DNA of 17,276 nucleotides from Flavobacteriales bacterium (GCA_008016945.1 SSGN01000032.1:1-17276); one strand, 5' to 3'. Counted from the first letter of the stretch, positions 7,388 to 14,771 are shown. The notes: generated from the letters alone by a model not told the origin. A program made the numbers and translations.

Positions 7388-8844
7388 AGCACAGCCGCGA
7401 AGTGCGGCTGTGCTCAATACTTGCCGGTATCCTCGTAGCAAGTGCAGTACAGCCCCAGGCTCCCTTCGATCTGGACACCACGTTCAGAACGGGTATTGAA
7501 GAAACCTATGTGAATTCCATCCTCGTGGATGAGAATGGCGGGCTTATCATTTCAGGCAGATTCCGTTTGCCAGGTCTGGAAGGTCAGCGCACAATGGCAC
7601 GGCTGTATAGCACCGGGGAGGTTGATGATTCATTTTACGCAAGCGGTTTGGGAGGGGGGGGGCTAACGCCATGGAATGATCGCTTTTATGTGGCAACCAC
7701 GCAGACCGTAAGACGTTTGACGGTTGACGGCATCCAGGACCAATCGTTCATCGAGATGAATCTTGGTCCCTACTTCACCTCCCTGCAAGGCGGCGACTAC
7801 CACGTATTCCCCGATGGTCGGGTGCTGATGAGCGGCGCGCATATGCTGGACGATCCCATTCGTGGGTTCCAGGGGTTGTACAGCCTGATCTGGTTCAGCA
7901 ACACGGGTTATTTGGACACCACCCGCACACATCGCTTTTGCAACGGGGTGATCTACGAGATCGAAGAACAGCCCGATGGGAAATTCCTGTGTACCGGCAC
8001 GATGACTACCTATGAGGGGCAGCCGGTAAGCCGGGTATTCCGGGTAGAAGCCGATGGCACGTTGGATTCGTCCTTCAACATGGATCTGCAACCGTACGGT
8101 GAGGCATTTGAGTATCATACCCTTCCTGATGCCCGCGTGTTGATCGGCGGCGCCTTCAGGCTGAACGGGTCCGACCAGATACAGAGTTTACTTCGTGTGC
8201 ATTCCGATGGTTCCTTGGACGAGAGCTTCACTTTGAATGTTTTCGAAGAGACCTATTCCAATGCTCAGATACCCATCGTGCTCGGTATCCTGCCGTTGGG
8301 GAATGGCTACATCATCACCGGTACCTTCGACAAGATCAATGGGCAGGACCGGGGCGGTATCGCCATGGTGGATCTGGATGGGAACCTATTACCAGAGCCT
8401 TTTAATGGCTTGGGTTGTGGTGGCTTTCAGGATGGGGTCACGTTCCGCAAAGGGCTCGCCGGTATCGCTCCAACTGCCGATGGCAACTTCTACATCTACG
8501 GCAGCTACCACGGCTACGACGATGGCACCACCAACGATACCACCCAACGTATGGTGAGCCGGTTGTATGGGTTGGAAGTGGGGGTGCGGGAACAGAAGGC
8601 TATGGCGTTGGGTGTGTATCCGAACCCAAGCTCAGGGGGCTTCTCGGTGCGCCTGTCTCAACCCCCAAAGAACGGGACCCTGTACCTACTGGATGCCTTT
8701 GGAAGATCGGTGCGCACGTGGAACTGGTCCAACGGCGCTCTTGAAGCCTCATTCGACACGAACGGTCTGTCAGGTGGCAGATACCTCGTGCTGTTGAAGG
8801 CCGAAGACCGATCGATCCATTCATCGCTGATCCTCTTACAATGA
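7384..8844 (+). CDS. module A2: secreted delta-60 repeat protein with T9SS type A sorting domain (486 aa), carries a G9 tract
   Basis: Paralogue of A1 and A3. I chose ATG 7384, which overlaps the B1 stop (ATGA) and starts a signal peptide (MKHSREVRLCSILAGILVAS), with cleavage before QAPFDLD. The open frame extends further upstream, but only inside B1. Delta-60-like repeats include EEQPDGKFLCTG ... VEADGTLDSSF and LPDARVLIGG ... HSDGSLDESF. The region FDKINGQDRGGIAMVD follows, then the shared YDDGTTNDTTQRMVSRLYG segment. The sorting domain starts at LGVYPNPSS and ends LILLQ. Codons 91-93 lie in a run of nine G (7654-7662); A1 and A3 have no such run there. A one-base slip would cut the protein short and could uncouple the genes behind it. 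Its last 170 bases differ from those of A1 at six positions by hand count, with no indel. Confidence 0.87.
   Translation: MKHSREVRLCSILAGILVASAVQPQAPFDLDTTFRTGIEETYVNSILVDENGGLIISGRFRLPGLEGQRTMARLYSTGEVDDSFYASGLGGGGLTPWNDRFYVATTQTVRRLTVDGIQDQSFIEMNLGPYFTSLQGGDYHVFPDGRVLMSGAHMLDDPIRGFQGLYSLIWFSNTGYLDTTRTHRFCNGVIYEIEEQPDGKFLCTGTMTTYEGQPVSRVFRVEADGTLDSSFNMDLQPYGEAFEYHTLPDARVLIGGAFRLNGSDQIQSLLRVHSDGSLDESFTLNVFEETYSNAQIPIVLGILPLGNGYIITGTFDKINGQDRGGIAMVDLDGNLLPEPFNGLGCGGFQDGVTFRKGLAGIAPTADGNFYIYGSYHGYDDGTTNDTTQRMVSRLYGLEVGVREQKAMALGVYPNPSSGGFSVRLSQPPKNGTLYLLDAFGRSVRTWNWSNGALEASFDTNGLSGGRYLVLLKAEDRSIHSSLILLQ
7654..7662 (+). repeat. G9 homopolymer inside A2
   Basis: Nine consecutive G encode part of a glycine stretch (codons 91-93, LGGGGLTPW). 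A1 has GGCGGTGGA and A3 has GGAGGGGGA at the equivalent place, so the run is specific to this copy. G runs of this length are known slippage sites in surface-protein genes of other bacteria. Confidence 0.9.
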
Positions 8845-9581
8845 ACGGCGCAGCACAGATCCCCCGGAACACCAATTTGCTTTTGGAGGACTACGGCACT
8901 GATCGTGTAGACCAGGTGGACCGCCTGAGCGCCTTGATGCAGCTGATCCGCACTCCGGCCGCCCGTTACGCCAACGCGCTCACCTACTTGCAGCAGGAGG
9001 ATCTCGAAGCGGCCAAGGCTGTGATCGAGGACCTACCCGAAGAGCATGTGCTGAAGGTGAAGCAGGAGAGCGAGCGCTGGCGCATGTTGGCCCTGATCGA
9101 GTACCTGCAAGGGGTAAAGACCAATGGTCGCAGCGTTGCTCACTTGACCATCGACGAGCAAGAGGCGTTGGAAGCCATCATCGCCGACGAGCGCGACCGG
9201 CCTGCGACCTGGGCGCAGAACATTCTCTGCTTCCACTATGGCAAGTGCCGCGCACCCTTGACCGGCGATGCGAAGGCTGCCCCCAAATCGCGGCAGGTCA
9301 ACAAGCGGGCAGAGGGGGGGGCTGCTCAAGCCTCTATGCGCATCTACCCCAACCCCGCAAGTAAATACGCCACCGTTGCAGTACACTTCGGCGCGGAATT
9401 GGAGCAGGCTGTGGTAGTGGTGCAGGACGCGGTGGGCCGCGAAATGTTGCGCATTGCAGTGCAGTATGAAGACCAACAGATCCTGTTGGATACCCGCGAC
9501 TGGCCCAGTGGTACATATGCCATTCGGCAGGAGAATGGTGGTAAAGTGTTGACGGTGGAACGTTTGGTCATTGAGCGGTGA
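8841..9581 (+). CDS. module B2: helical domain plus divergent T9SS sorting domain, no signal peptide (246 aa), carries a G8 tract
   Basis: Second stand-alone C-terminal module. ATG 8841 overlaps the A2 stop (ATGA). It has the same length as B1 and the same layout: no signal peptide, helical residues about 20-140, C-x5-C at 130 and 136, a linker, then YPNPASKYATV at 169. Bases 9009-9118 match B1 exactly over 110 positions. After PNPASKYATV the sorting domain departs strongly from B1: VQDAVGREMLRIAVQYEDQQ in place of LKDVAGKVLQQLRVSSSVAQ. The linker contains a run of eight G (9314-9321), absent from B1. Its TGA overlaps the GTG start of A3. As with B1, export is not expected without a signal peptide. 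A role as donor sequence or expression spacer is speculation. Confidence 0.74.
   Translation: MNGAAQIPRNTNLLLEDYGTDRVDQVDRLSALMQLIRTPAARYANALTYLQQEDLEAAKAVIEDLPEEHVLKVKQESERWRMLALIEYLQGVKTNGRSVAHLTIDEQEALEAIIADERDRPATWAQNILCFHYGKCRAPLTGDAKAAPKSRQVNKRAEGGAAQASMRIYPNPASKYATVAVHFGAELEQAVVVVQDAVGREMLRIAVQYEDQQILLDTRDWPSGTYAIRQENGGKVLTVERLVIER
9314..9321 (+). repeat. G8 homopolymer inside B2
   Basis: Eight consecutive G lie in the linker between the helical and sorting domains (AEGGAAQ). The linkers of B1 and the giant gene are coded without such a run. Confidence 0.9.
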
Positions 9582-11032
9582 GAAGCGATGTTGCGATCGG
9601 TTCGTTGTGGTTCATTCTTGGTGCTGCGACACCTGGAAGAGGCCAGCTTCCGTTCGATCTGGATACCACGTTCAGGACAGTTATGGATGAAACGTTCGTC
9701 AACTCGATCTTGCTAGATGAGGAGGGAGGTCTGATCATATCAGGGCGATTCCGATTCCCAGGCGTTGAGAATGAAAAGCGCACGGTTCGCCTGAATTCAG
9801 ACGGCGCGCTGGATATGGTCTTCAATCAGAGTGTGCTTGGAGGGGGAACACTAACACCTTGGAACGATCGGGTCTATGTGGCAACCACGCAAACCGTTCG
9901 CCGCTTGATGCTCAATGGGTTCCAGGATCCTTCTTTCATCGAAATGAACCTAGGCCCCTACTTCACCTCCCTGCAAGGGGGCGATTACCACGTGTACCCC
10001 GATGGTCGGGTGCTGATGAGCGGCGCGCACATGCTGGACGACCCCATTCGCGGTTTCCAGGGATTGTACAGCCTGATCTGGTTCAGCAACACGGGCTACC
10101 TGGATACCACCCGCACTCACCGCTTGTGCAACGGGGTGATCTACGAGATCGAGGAACAACCCGATGGGAAATTCTTGTGTGCCGGATCGCTAACCACCTA
10201 TGAAGGTCAGCCTGTAGGTTGGGTTTTCCGAGTGGAGGAGGATGGAACACTGGACCAGACCTTCAATGTCCCGCTACAGGATCTGGGTACGGCCAATGAC
10301 TACCATACGCTCACCGACGGTCGGATCCTTGTTGGCGGCTTCTGTCGTTTCAATGGAACGGATCCAGTCCGGAGTTTGGTCCGTCTTCAACCTGATGGTT
10401 CTTTGGACGAGAGCTTCACTTTGCTTGATTTCGAGGAAACTTATTCGGCACTTAACCTCCCTCGCGTGACGAACATCCATCCTGTTGCGAATGGTTACAT
10501 TATCACAGGCACCTTCGATAGGATCAACGGGCAGGACAGAGGCGGAATTGCCATGGTGGATCTTGATGGGAACCTATTACCACAGCCGTTCAATGGCCTT
10601 GGTTGCGGAGGTTTCCAGGATGGGGTGTCCTTTCGCAAGGTGATTTCGGGTATAACCCCAGCCTCCGATGGCAGCTTCTACATCTATGGCAGCTACCGCG
10701 GCTACGACGATGGCACCACCAACGACACCACCCAGCGCATGGTGAGCCGGCTGTACGGGTTGGAGGTGGGGGTGCGGGAAGAGAAGGCGATGGCGTTGAA
10801 CGTGTATCCGAACCCAAGCTCAAGGGGCTTCACGGTCCGCCTATCTCAACCCCCAAAGAACGGGACCCTGTACCTACTGGATGCCCTTGGAAGATCGGTT
10901 CGCACGTGGAACTGGCCCAACGGCGCTCTTGAAGCCCCATTCGACACGAACGGTCTGTCAGGTGGCAGATACCTCGCGGTGTTGAAGGCCGAAGACCGAT
11001 CGATCCATTCATCGTTGATCCTCTCACCATGA
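9578..11032 (+). CDS. module A3: secreted delta-60 repeat protein with T9SS type A sorting domain (484 aa), GTG start
   Basis: Third A paralogue. The start is GTG 9578 within GTGA, overlapping the B2 stop. This keeps the four-base overlap seen at the other junctions and puts a signal peptide in frame (RSDVAIGSLWFILGAA ... RG, then QLPFDLD). Delta-60-like repeats include EEQPDGKFLCAG ... VEEDGTLDQTF and LTDGRILVGG ... QPDGSLDESF. The sorting domain begins at LNVYPNPSS and ends LILSP. The segment around QGGDYHVYPDGRVLMSGAHM is nearly identical to A2, while the N-terminal ~60 residues and residues about 220-320 differ more. At the place of the A2 G9 tract there are only five G. The stop overlaps the B3 start (ATGA). 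Confidence 0.87.
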   Translation: MRSDVAIGSLWFILGAATPGRGQLPFDLDTTFRTVMDETFVNSILLDEEGGLIISGRFRFPGVENEKRTVRLNSDGALDMVFNQSVLGGGTLTPWNDRVYVATTQTVRRLMLNGFQDPSFIEMNLGPYFTSLQGGDYHVYPDGRVLMSGAHMLDDPIRGFQGLYSLIWFSNTGYLDTTRTHRLCNGVIYEIEEQPDGKFLCAGSLTTYEGQPVGWVFRVEEDGTLDQTFNVPLQDLGTANDYHTLTDGRILVGGFCRFNGTDPVRSLVRLQPDGSLDESFTLLDFEETYSALNLPRVTNIHPVANGYIITGTFDRINGQDRGGIAMVDLDGNLLPQPFNGLGCGGFQDGVSFRKVISGITPASDGSFYIYGSYRGYDDGTTNDTTQRMVSRLYGLEVGVREEKAMALNVYPNPSSRGFTVRLSQPPKNGTLYLLDALGRSVRTWNWPNGALEAPFDTNGLSGGRYLAVLKAEDRSIHSSLILSP

Positions 11033-11263
11033 ACGGCGCAGCGCAGATCCCCCAGAACACCAAATTGCTTTTAGATTACTACAGCAGTGATCGTGTAGAC
11101 CGCTTGGACCGCCTGAGCGCCCTGTGGCAGCAGATCCGCACCCCGGCCAACCGCTATGCCGAGGTGCTCACCTACTTGCAGCAGGGGAATTCTGAAGCGG
11201 CCAAGACGGTGATCGAGGACCTCCCCGAAGAGGATGTGCTCAAGGTGAAGCAGGCGAGCGAGC
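11029..11263 (+). pseudogene. module B3 remnant: truncated copy of B, running in frame into the next leader
   Basis: ATG 11029 overlaps the A3 stop and begins the same MNGAAQIPQNTKLLL sequence as B1. Homology to B1 and B2 continues through EAAKTVIEDLPEEDVLKVKQ and stops after AGCGAGC near 11263, about 78 residues in. The rest of the helical domain, the C-x5-C pair and the sorting domain are missing. The frame stays open through a hairpin-rich leader and into the downstream small T9SS gene, so the unbroken frame covers 11029-12198 (389 codons). I read this as a deletion that joined the end of the array to an unrelated gene. B3 differs from B1 at several sites even in the retained part, so the remnant is probably older than the B1/B2 homogenisation. 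Confidence 0.75.
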
Positions 11264-11268
11264 CCTCT

Positions 11269-11337
11269 TCCTTGGCGCCACCAAGGACCGGACGAGGTCC
11301 GGTTCGTCGAGTTTTGATCCTCCTAAGGAACTTAGGG
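11269..11337 (+). promoter_or_regulatory. three consecutive perfect-stem hairpins before the small T9SS gene
   Basis: Hairpin 1 is TCCTTGG-CGCCA-CCAAGGA (11269-11287). Hairpin 2 is ACCGGA-CGAGG-TCCGGT (11287-11303, extendable by G-U and G-C to 11285-11305). Hairpin 3 is CCTAAG-GAA-CTTAGG (11322-11336). The right arm of hairpin 1 and the left arm of hairpin 2 share bases, so the two compete. Hairpin 2 is followed by TTCGTCGAGTTTT, a weak terminator-like tail. Hairpin 3 lies inside the proposed signal-peptide codons. It could be a terminator for the array plus a leader for the next gene. Confidence 0.5.
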
Positions 11338-12198
11338 CTCATCATGTCGTTCATCGCTGTGCATAGCCAGTGTGCAGCGCAGGACTATCATCCGTTCCCG
11401 ATGAACGATGCTGTCTGGTCCGTTGGTAGCGGTAGTTCGGATTGTTGGATTTCCGGCCTCGGTGACGGCTTTTGTCGAATGGCCACAACAGGGGATACGT
11501 TGATCACTGGTGTGGTCTATGCCAAGTTGGATGTGGTGTTCTCGAATGGAGTATGCGGCATCTACCAGCGCTCGGGTGCGGTGCGGAATGATACCACGGA
11601 GAGGAGAGTCTATTTCATGCCGAGCGGCTCATCGGAGGAGGAAGTCCTGTATGATTTCGGCTTACAGCCAGGATCTTTTGCCTACCTGTTCGGCCAGGGT
11701 CCTCTTCTACTGGATTCGATCGATGTGATCGACCTGGGCAACGAGCAGCGGAGGAGGTTCAATTTCACGGATGCATCGGGCTTTCAAACGTATCAAGTCA
11801 TCGAAGGCGTGGGCGCTACCATCGGCGTGACCAGCGGGCAGGATACGGTGGATGACGACACCTATTTGATCTGCATGGATCAGGGAGGCGAGCGGATCTA
11901 CGAGTTCGAGCCCATGGCGTGTTCTATCCATACCGGCTATTCCAAAGAGACCCAGAAGGGGGCACGCTTTTCGATCTTCCCCAATCCGGTCATTGATCGT
12001 CTTGTTCTACAGACCGAAGATCCGCTGGATCGTGGGCAGTTCCACCTTCGCAATTCGCTCGGGCAGGTGCTCGCTGTGCATTTCATCGATGATGTCACCC
12101 ATATACTGGATGTATCCCGGCTGGCTCCTGGTCTCTATTCCATGGAGTGGCATGTCCCTGGATCCGAAAGGACTCAACTATGTTTCATCAAACAATGA
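11314..12198 (+). CDS. small T9SS type A sorting domain protein of unknown function (294 aa), start uncertain
   Basis: A secreted protein related in layout to the two small T9SS proteins at 15032 and 16141. The best signal peptide needs TTG 11314 (M-ILLRNLGLIMSFIAVHSQCAA, then QDYHPF). The internal ATG at 11344 would leave a 12-residue leader without a positive charge. A fusion with the B3 remnant upstream is also open. The mature part has the look of its relatives: a W-containing N-terminus (MNDAVWSVG), a GDTLITGVVYAK motif and a beta-rich body. The sorting domain starts at about 218 (FSIFPNPVIDRL) and ends CFIKQ. I recognise no enzymatic motif. If translation continues from B3, the signal sequence would be internal and export doubtful, so the gene must either use its own start or be poorly expressed. 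Confidence 0.75.
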   Translation: MILLRNLGLIMSFIAVHSQCAAQDYHPFPMNDAVWSVGSGSSDCWISGLGDGFCRMATTGDTLITGVVYAKLDVVFSNGVCGIYQRSGAVRNDTTERRVYFMPSGSSEEEVLYDFGLQPGSFAYLFGQGPLLLDSIDVIDLGNEQRRRFNFTDASGFQTYQVIEGVGATIGVTSGQDTVDDDTYLICMDQGGERIYEFEPMACSIHTGYSKETQKGARFSIFPNPVIDRLVLQTEDPLDRGQFHLRNSLGQVLAVHFIDDVTHILDVSRLAPGLYSMEWHVPGSERTQLCFIKQ

Positions 12199-12356
12199 GA
12201 CATCAGGTCCAGGCGGGCCTCCTACAGTGGGTGCCGACCTACCCATATTCCGGGCCTTGTGAGGAACGAATGGACGCAAGCAGCTCCAAGTTACGGTGAA
12301 CGGCGAACTTCGTACAGGTGATCAGCCGTAATGCAGGAACGGTTAACACAGCACCA
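12199..12356. other. intergenic region before the TonB-dependent receptor
   Basis: 158 bases without a convincing gene, terminator or promoter. It should contain the receptor promoter. I see TTGTG near 12256 but no good TAxxTTTG element at the right distance. Confidence 0.4.
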
Positions 12357-14771
12357 ATGAGGGGGCTCCTCTTCCTTTGTTTTTCCGTGTGTGCATCCAC
12401 TTGCTTCGCTCAGGCACTTGTGGTACGCAATGCCGTTGACCTGCATCCGGTGGAAGGGGCCGTGCTCCGCCCCTTGAACGGTGGTGGCAGCTGTCTGTCG
12501 GATGCGCGTGGCCGTTGCCTGCTTTCTGGGGTCGGCAGCTCCGATACGCTGGTGATCTCGCACGTTTCCTATACCACGCGCACCATGGTAGCGCGCGATG
12601 CCTGGGATGCGGGTGGCGAGGTCCACCTCCTCCCACGCGCTGTGCCCTTGGCCGAGTTCGTGGTGTCGGCCAACCGCTTCCGCGAACCGACACAGGACCT
12701 GGCCGAACGCGTGGAGGTGGTGGATGCCAGGGACATCGCCTTCCTGGACCAACCCACCACCGGTGACCTGTTGCAGAACTCAGGCACCGTGTTCGTACAG
12801 AAGAGCCAGATGGGCGGCGGTAGCCCGGTGATCCGCGGCTTCGAGGCCAGCCGCATCCTGCTCGTGGTGGACGGTGTGCGCATGAACAACGCCATCTACC
12901 GCGCAGGCCACCTCCAGGACATCATGACGGTGGATCAACAGACCGTGGAGCGCATCGAGGTGATCAGTGGTCCGGCGTCGGTGGTCTATGGCAGCGATGC
13001 GCTCGGTGGCGTGATCCACATGATCACCCGCGCGGCGCCCTTTCTGGATAGTGCCGGTATGCAGGTCGGTGGCTCCGCGCTGCTGCGGCATGCCACAGCG
13101 AACAACGAACGCACCGCGCATGTGGACCTTTCGATCAGCCGAAAGCGGTTCAGCAGCTTCACGAGCATCACCGCGAGCCGTTTCGGTGATCTTCGGCAAG
13201 GGCGTATGCGGCAGGCCGATCAACCCCGGTTCAATGAACGGGCCTTCTACGTGGAGCGTTCCGATGGCGTGGATCGGGTGGTGGTCAATGCCGATCCCGA
13301 TGTGCAGGTGGGCACGGCCTATGATCAGCTGGACGTGATGGAGAAGCTGCGGTGGCGAACAGGTGGGTCCACCACGCATCAGCTCAATCTGCAGCTGAGC
13401 GCCAGTAGCAACGTTCCACGCTACGACCGACTTTCCGAGTCCACCATCGGCGCGGATGGATCGATCGTTCCGGCCCATGCGGAATGGTACTACGGCCCGC
13501 AACGCCGCTTCCTGGCAGCATACGGTCTGGAACTGGGTAGGTCACGCTGGTTCGATCAGGCGCGCATCACACCCAGCTTCCAGCACGTGGTACAAAGCCG
13601 GCACAACCGGGCGTGGGGGAGCAGCCGCCTGGGTCACCGGGTGGAAGAAGTCGATGTGTGGGGCATCAACGCAGAGTTCGAGAAGCGCTTGGCCGGGCAT
13701 GAAGTGCGCTATGGACTCGAGGGGTACCACAATACCGTCTCCTCCGATGCGGAACGTACGGACATCAACACCGGCACCACGAGTTACCTCACCACCCGCT
13801 ACCCGAACGGCGGCTCGTCCATGTCCACGGCGGCGGTTTTCGTCACCCACACCTTCGAGGCGGGTAAGCGGTGGATCTTGAGCGACGGGGTCCGATACAA
13901 TCACGTTGGCCTCGACGCCACCTTCGCCGACCAGAACGACTTCCAATTCCTCAACGGTCGGCTCCGGCAACGCCACGATGCGTTCAATTGGCGGCTGGCC
14001 GCGGTCTATGCCCCCGACACCACCTGGCGGCTGACCGCCCTGCTCAATACCGGTTTCCGCGCACCGAACGTGGATGATCTGGCCAAGGTCTTCGACAGCG
14101 CGCCGGGTCGTGTGGTGGTGCCGAACCCCGCTCTTCGTCCCGAACGCACCTTGAACGCGGAGATCGGCGTGAACAAGGTGATGGGTGGTCGCCATTCGAT
14201 CCAGCTGACCGCCTTCCACACCTGGTTCTCCGATGCGCTCGTCGTTCGGCCTTTCCAACAGAACGGCCGCGATAGCCTGCTTTACGATGACGTCATGAGC
14301 GCGGTGACCGCCTTGACCAACGCTGGCAAGGCTTTGATCACGGGTGCTAACGCGGCCATCACCGTAAGCCTGAAGGACCGCCTGTCCTGGTCCAACAGCA
14401 TCACCTACACGTATGGACGTGTGATCACCGGTGATGGCCAGGTCCCGCTGGATCATATCCCGCCTCTGTATGGCCGGTCCGCCGTGGAACTGTTCGTGAA
14501 GCGAGCCAAACTCGAGGCCTATGTCCTCTTCAACGGATGGAAACGCCTTCGCGACTACGGCGATTCCGGCGAGGATAATCTCCAAGACGCCACCACGGCC
14601 GGTATGCCCGCCTGGATCACCTACAACGTGCGTGGTTCGTGGAGTTTGGCGCCGTGGGTCTCCCTGCAACTGGCGGTGGAGAACATCGCCGACCGCAACT
14701 ACCGCACCTTCGCATCCGGCGTCAGTGCCCCTGGACGGAACGTGCAGATGTCGGCACGGTTCACGTTCTGA
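12357..14771 (+). CDS. TonB-dependent outer-membrane receptor, heme/cobalamin-receptor-like (804 aa)
   Basis: An outer-membrane active transporter of unknown substrate, energised through TonB. ATG 12357 begins a signal peptide, MRGLLFLCFSVCASTCFA, then QALVV. A GTG at 12318 in the same frame would bury it. Residues about 19-95 form a short carboxypeptidase-regulatory-like domain (HPVEGAVLRP ... DTLVISHVSY). The plug covers about 115-225, with DLLQNSGTVFV at 137, PVIRGFEASRILLVVDGVRM, ERIEVISGPASVVYGSDALG and GGVIHMITR at 217. The rest is a 22-strand-type barrel ending in phenylalanine (MSARFTF). FRAP at 567-570 and NPALRPE at 590 match the FRAP/NPNL boxes of heme receptors, also met in cobalamin receptors. 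The histidine usually found between those boxes in heme receptors is absent. Neither TonB-system genes nor a SusD partner is adjacent. It appears to be a single transcription unit. Confidence 0.92.
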   Translation: MRGLLFLCFSVCASTCFAQALVVRNAVDLHPVEGAVLRPLNGGGSCLSDARGRCLLSGVGSSDTLVISHVSYTTRTMVARDAWDAGGEVHLLPRAVPLAEFVVSANRFREPTQDLAERVEVVDARDIAFLDQPTTGDLLQNSGTVFVQKSQMGGGSPVIRGFEASRILLVVDGVRMNNAIYRAGHLQDIMTVDQQTVERIEVISGPASVVYGSDALGGVIHMITRAAPFLDSAGMQVGGSALLRHATANNERTAHVDLSISRKRFSSFTSITASRFGDLRQGRMRQADQPRFNERAFYVERSDGVDRVVVNADPDVQVGTAYDQLDVMEKLRWRTGGSTTHQLNLQLSASSNVPRYDRLSESTIGADGSIVPAHAEWYYGPQRRFLAAYGLELGRSRWFDQARITPSFQHVVQSRHNRAWGSSRLGHRVEEVDVWGINAEFEKRLAGHEVRYGLEGYHNTVSSDAERTDINTGTTSYLTTRYPNGGSSMSTAAVFVTHTFEAGKRWILSDGVRYNHVGLDATFADQNDFQFLNGRLRQRHDAFNWRLAAVYAPDTTWRLTALLNTGFRAPNVDDLAKVFDSAPGRVVVPNPALRPERTLNAEIGVNKVMGGRHSIQLTAFHTWFSDALVVRPFQQNGRDSLLYDDVMSAVTALTNAGKALITGANAAITVSLKDRLSWSNSITYTYGRVITGDGQVPLDHIPPLYGRSAVELFVKRAKLEAYVLFNGWKRLRDYGDSGEDNLQDATTAGMPAWITYNVRGSWSLAPWVSLQLAVENIADRNYRTFASGVSAPGRNVQMSARFTF

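Larger units (their letters stand above)
7384..9577 (+). repeat. tandem A-B repeat unit 2 (2,194 bp)
   Basis: A2 plus B2, directly abutting units 1 and 3. It holds both long G runs of the array. Confidence 0.85.
9578..11263 (+). repeat. tandem A-B repeat unit 3, 3'-truncated
   Basis: A3 plus the first third of B. Homology ends near 11263 where the leader of the next gene begins. Confidence 0.8.

Noticed and set aside
5175..11263. Array as an insertion sequence, integron or transposon
   Set aside because: No transposase or integrase, no terminal inverted repeats and no target-site duplications are visible. The repeats are explained by coding modules.
12780..13502. 240-codon minus-strand frame opposite the receptor plug and barrel
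   Set aside because: Histidine- and arginine-rich shadow translation with no domain.
13542..14669. 375-codon minus-strand frame opposite the TonB-dependent receptor
   Set aside because: Shadow of a strongly supported receptor gene. No recognisable motif.
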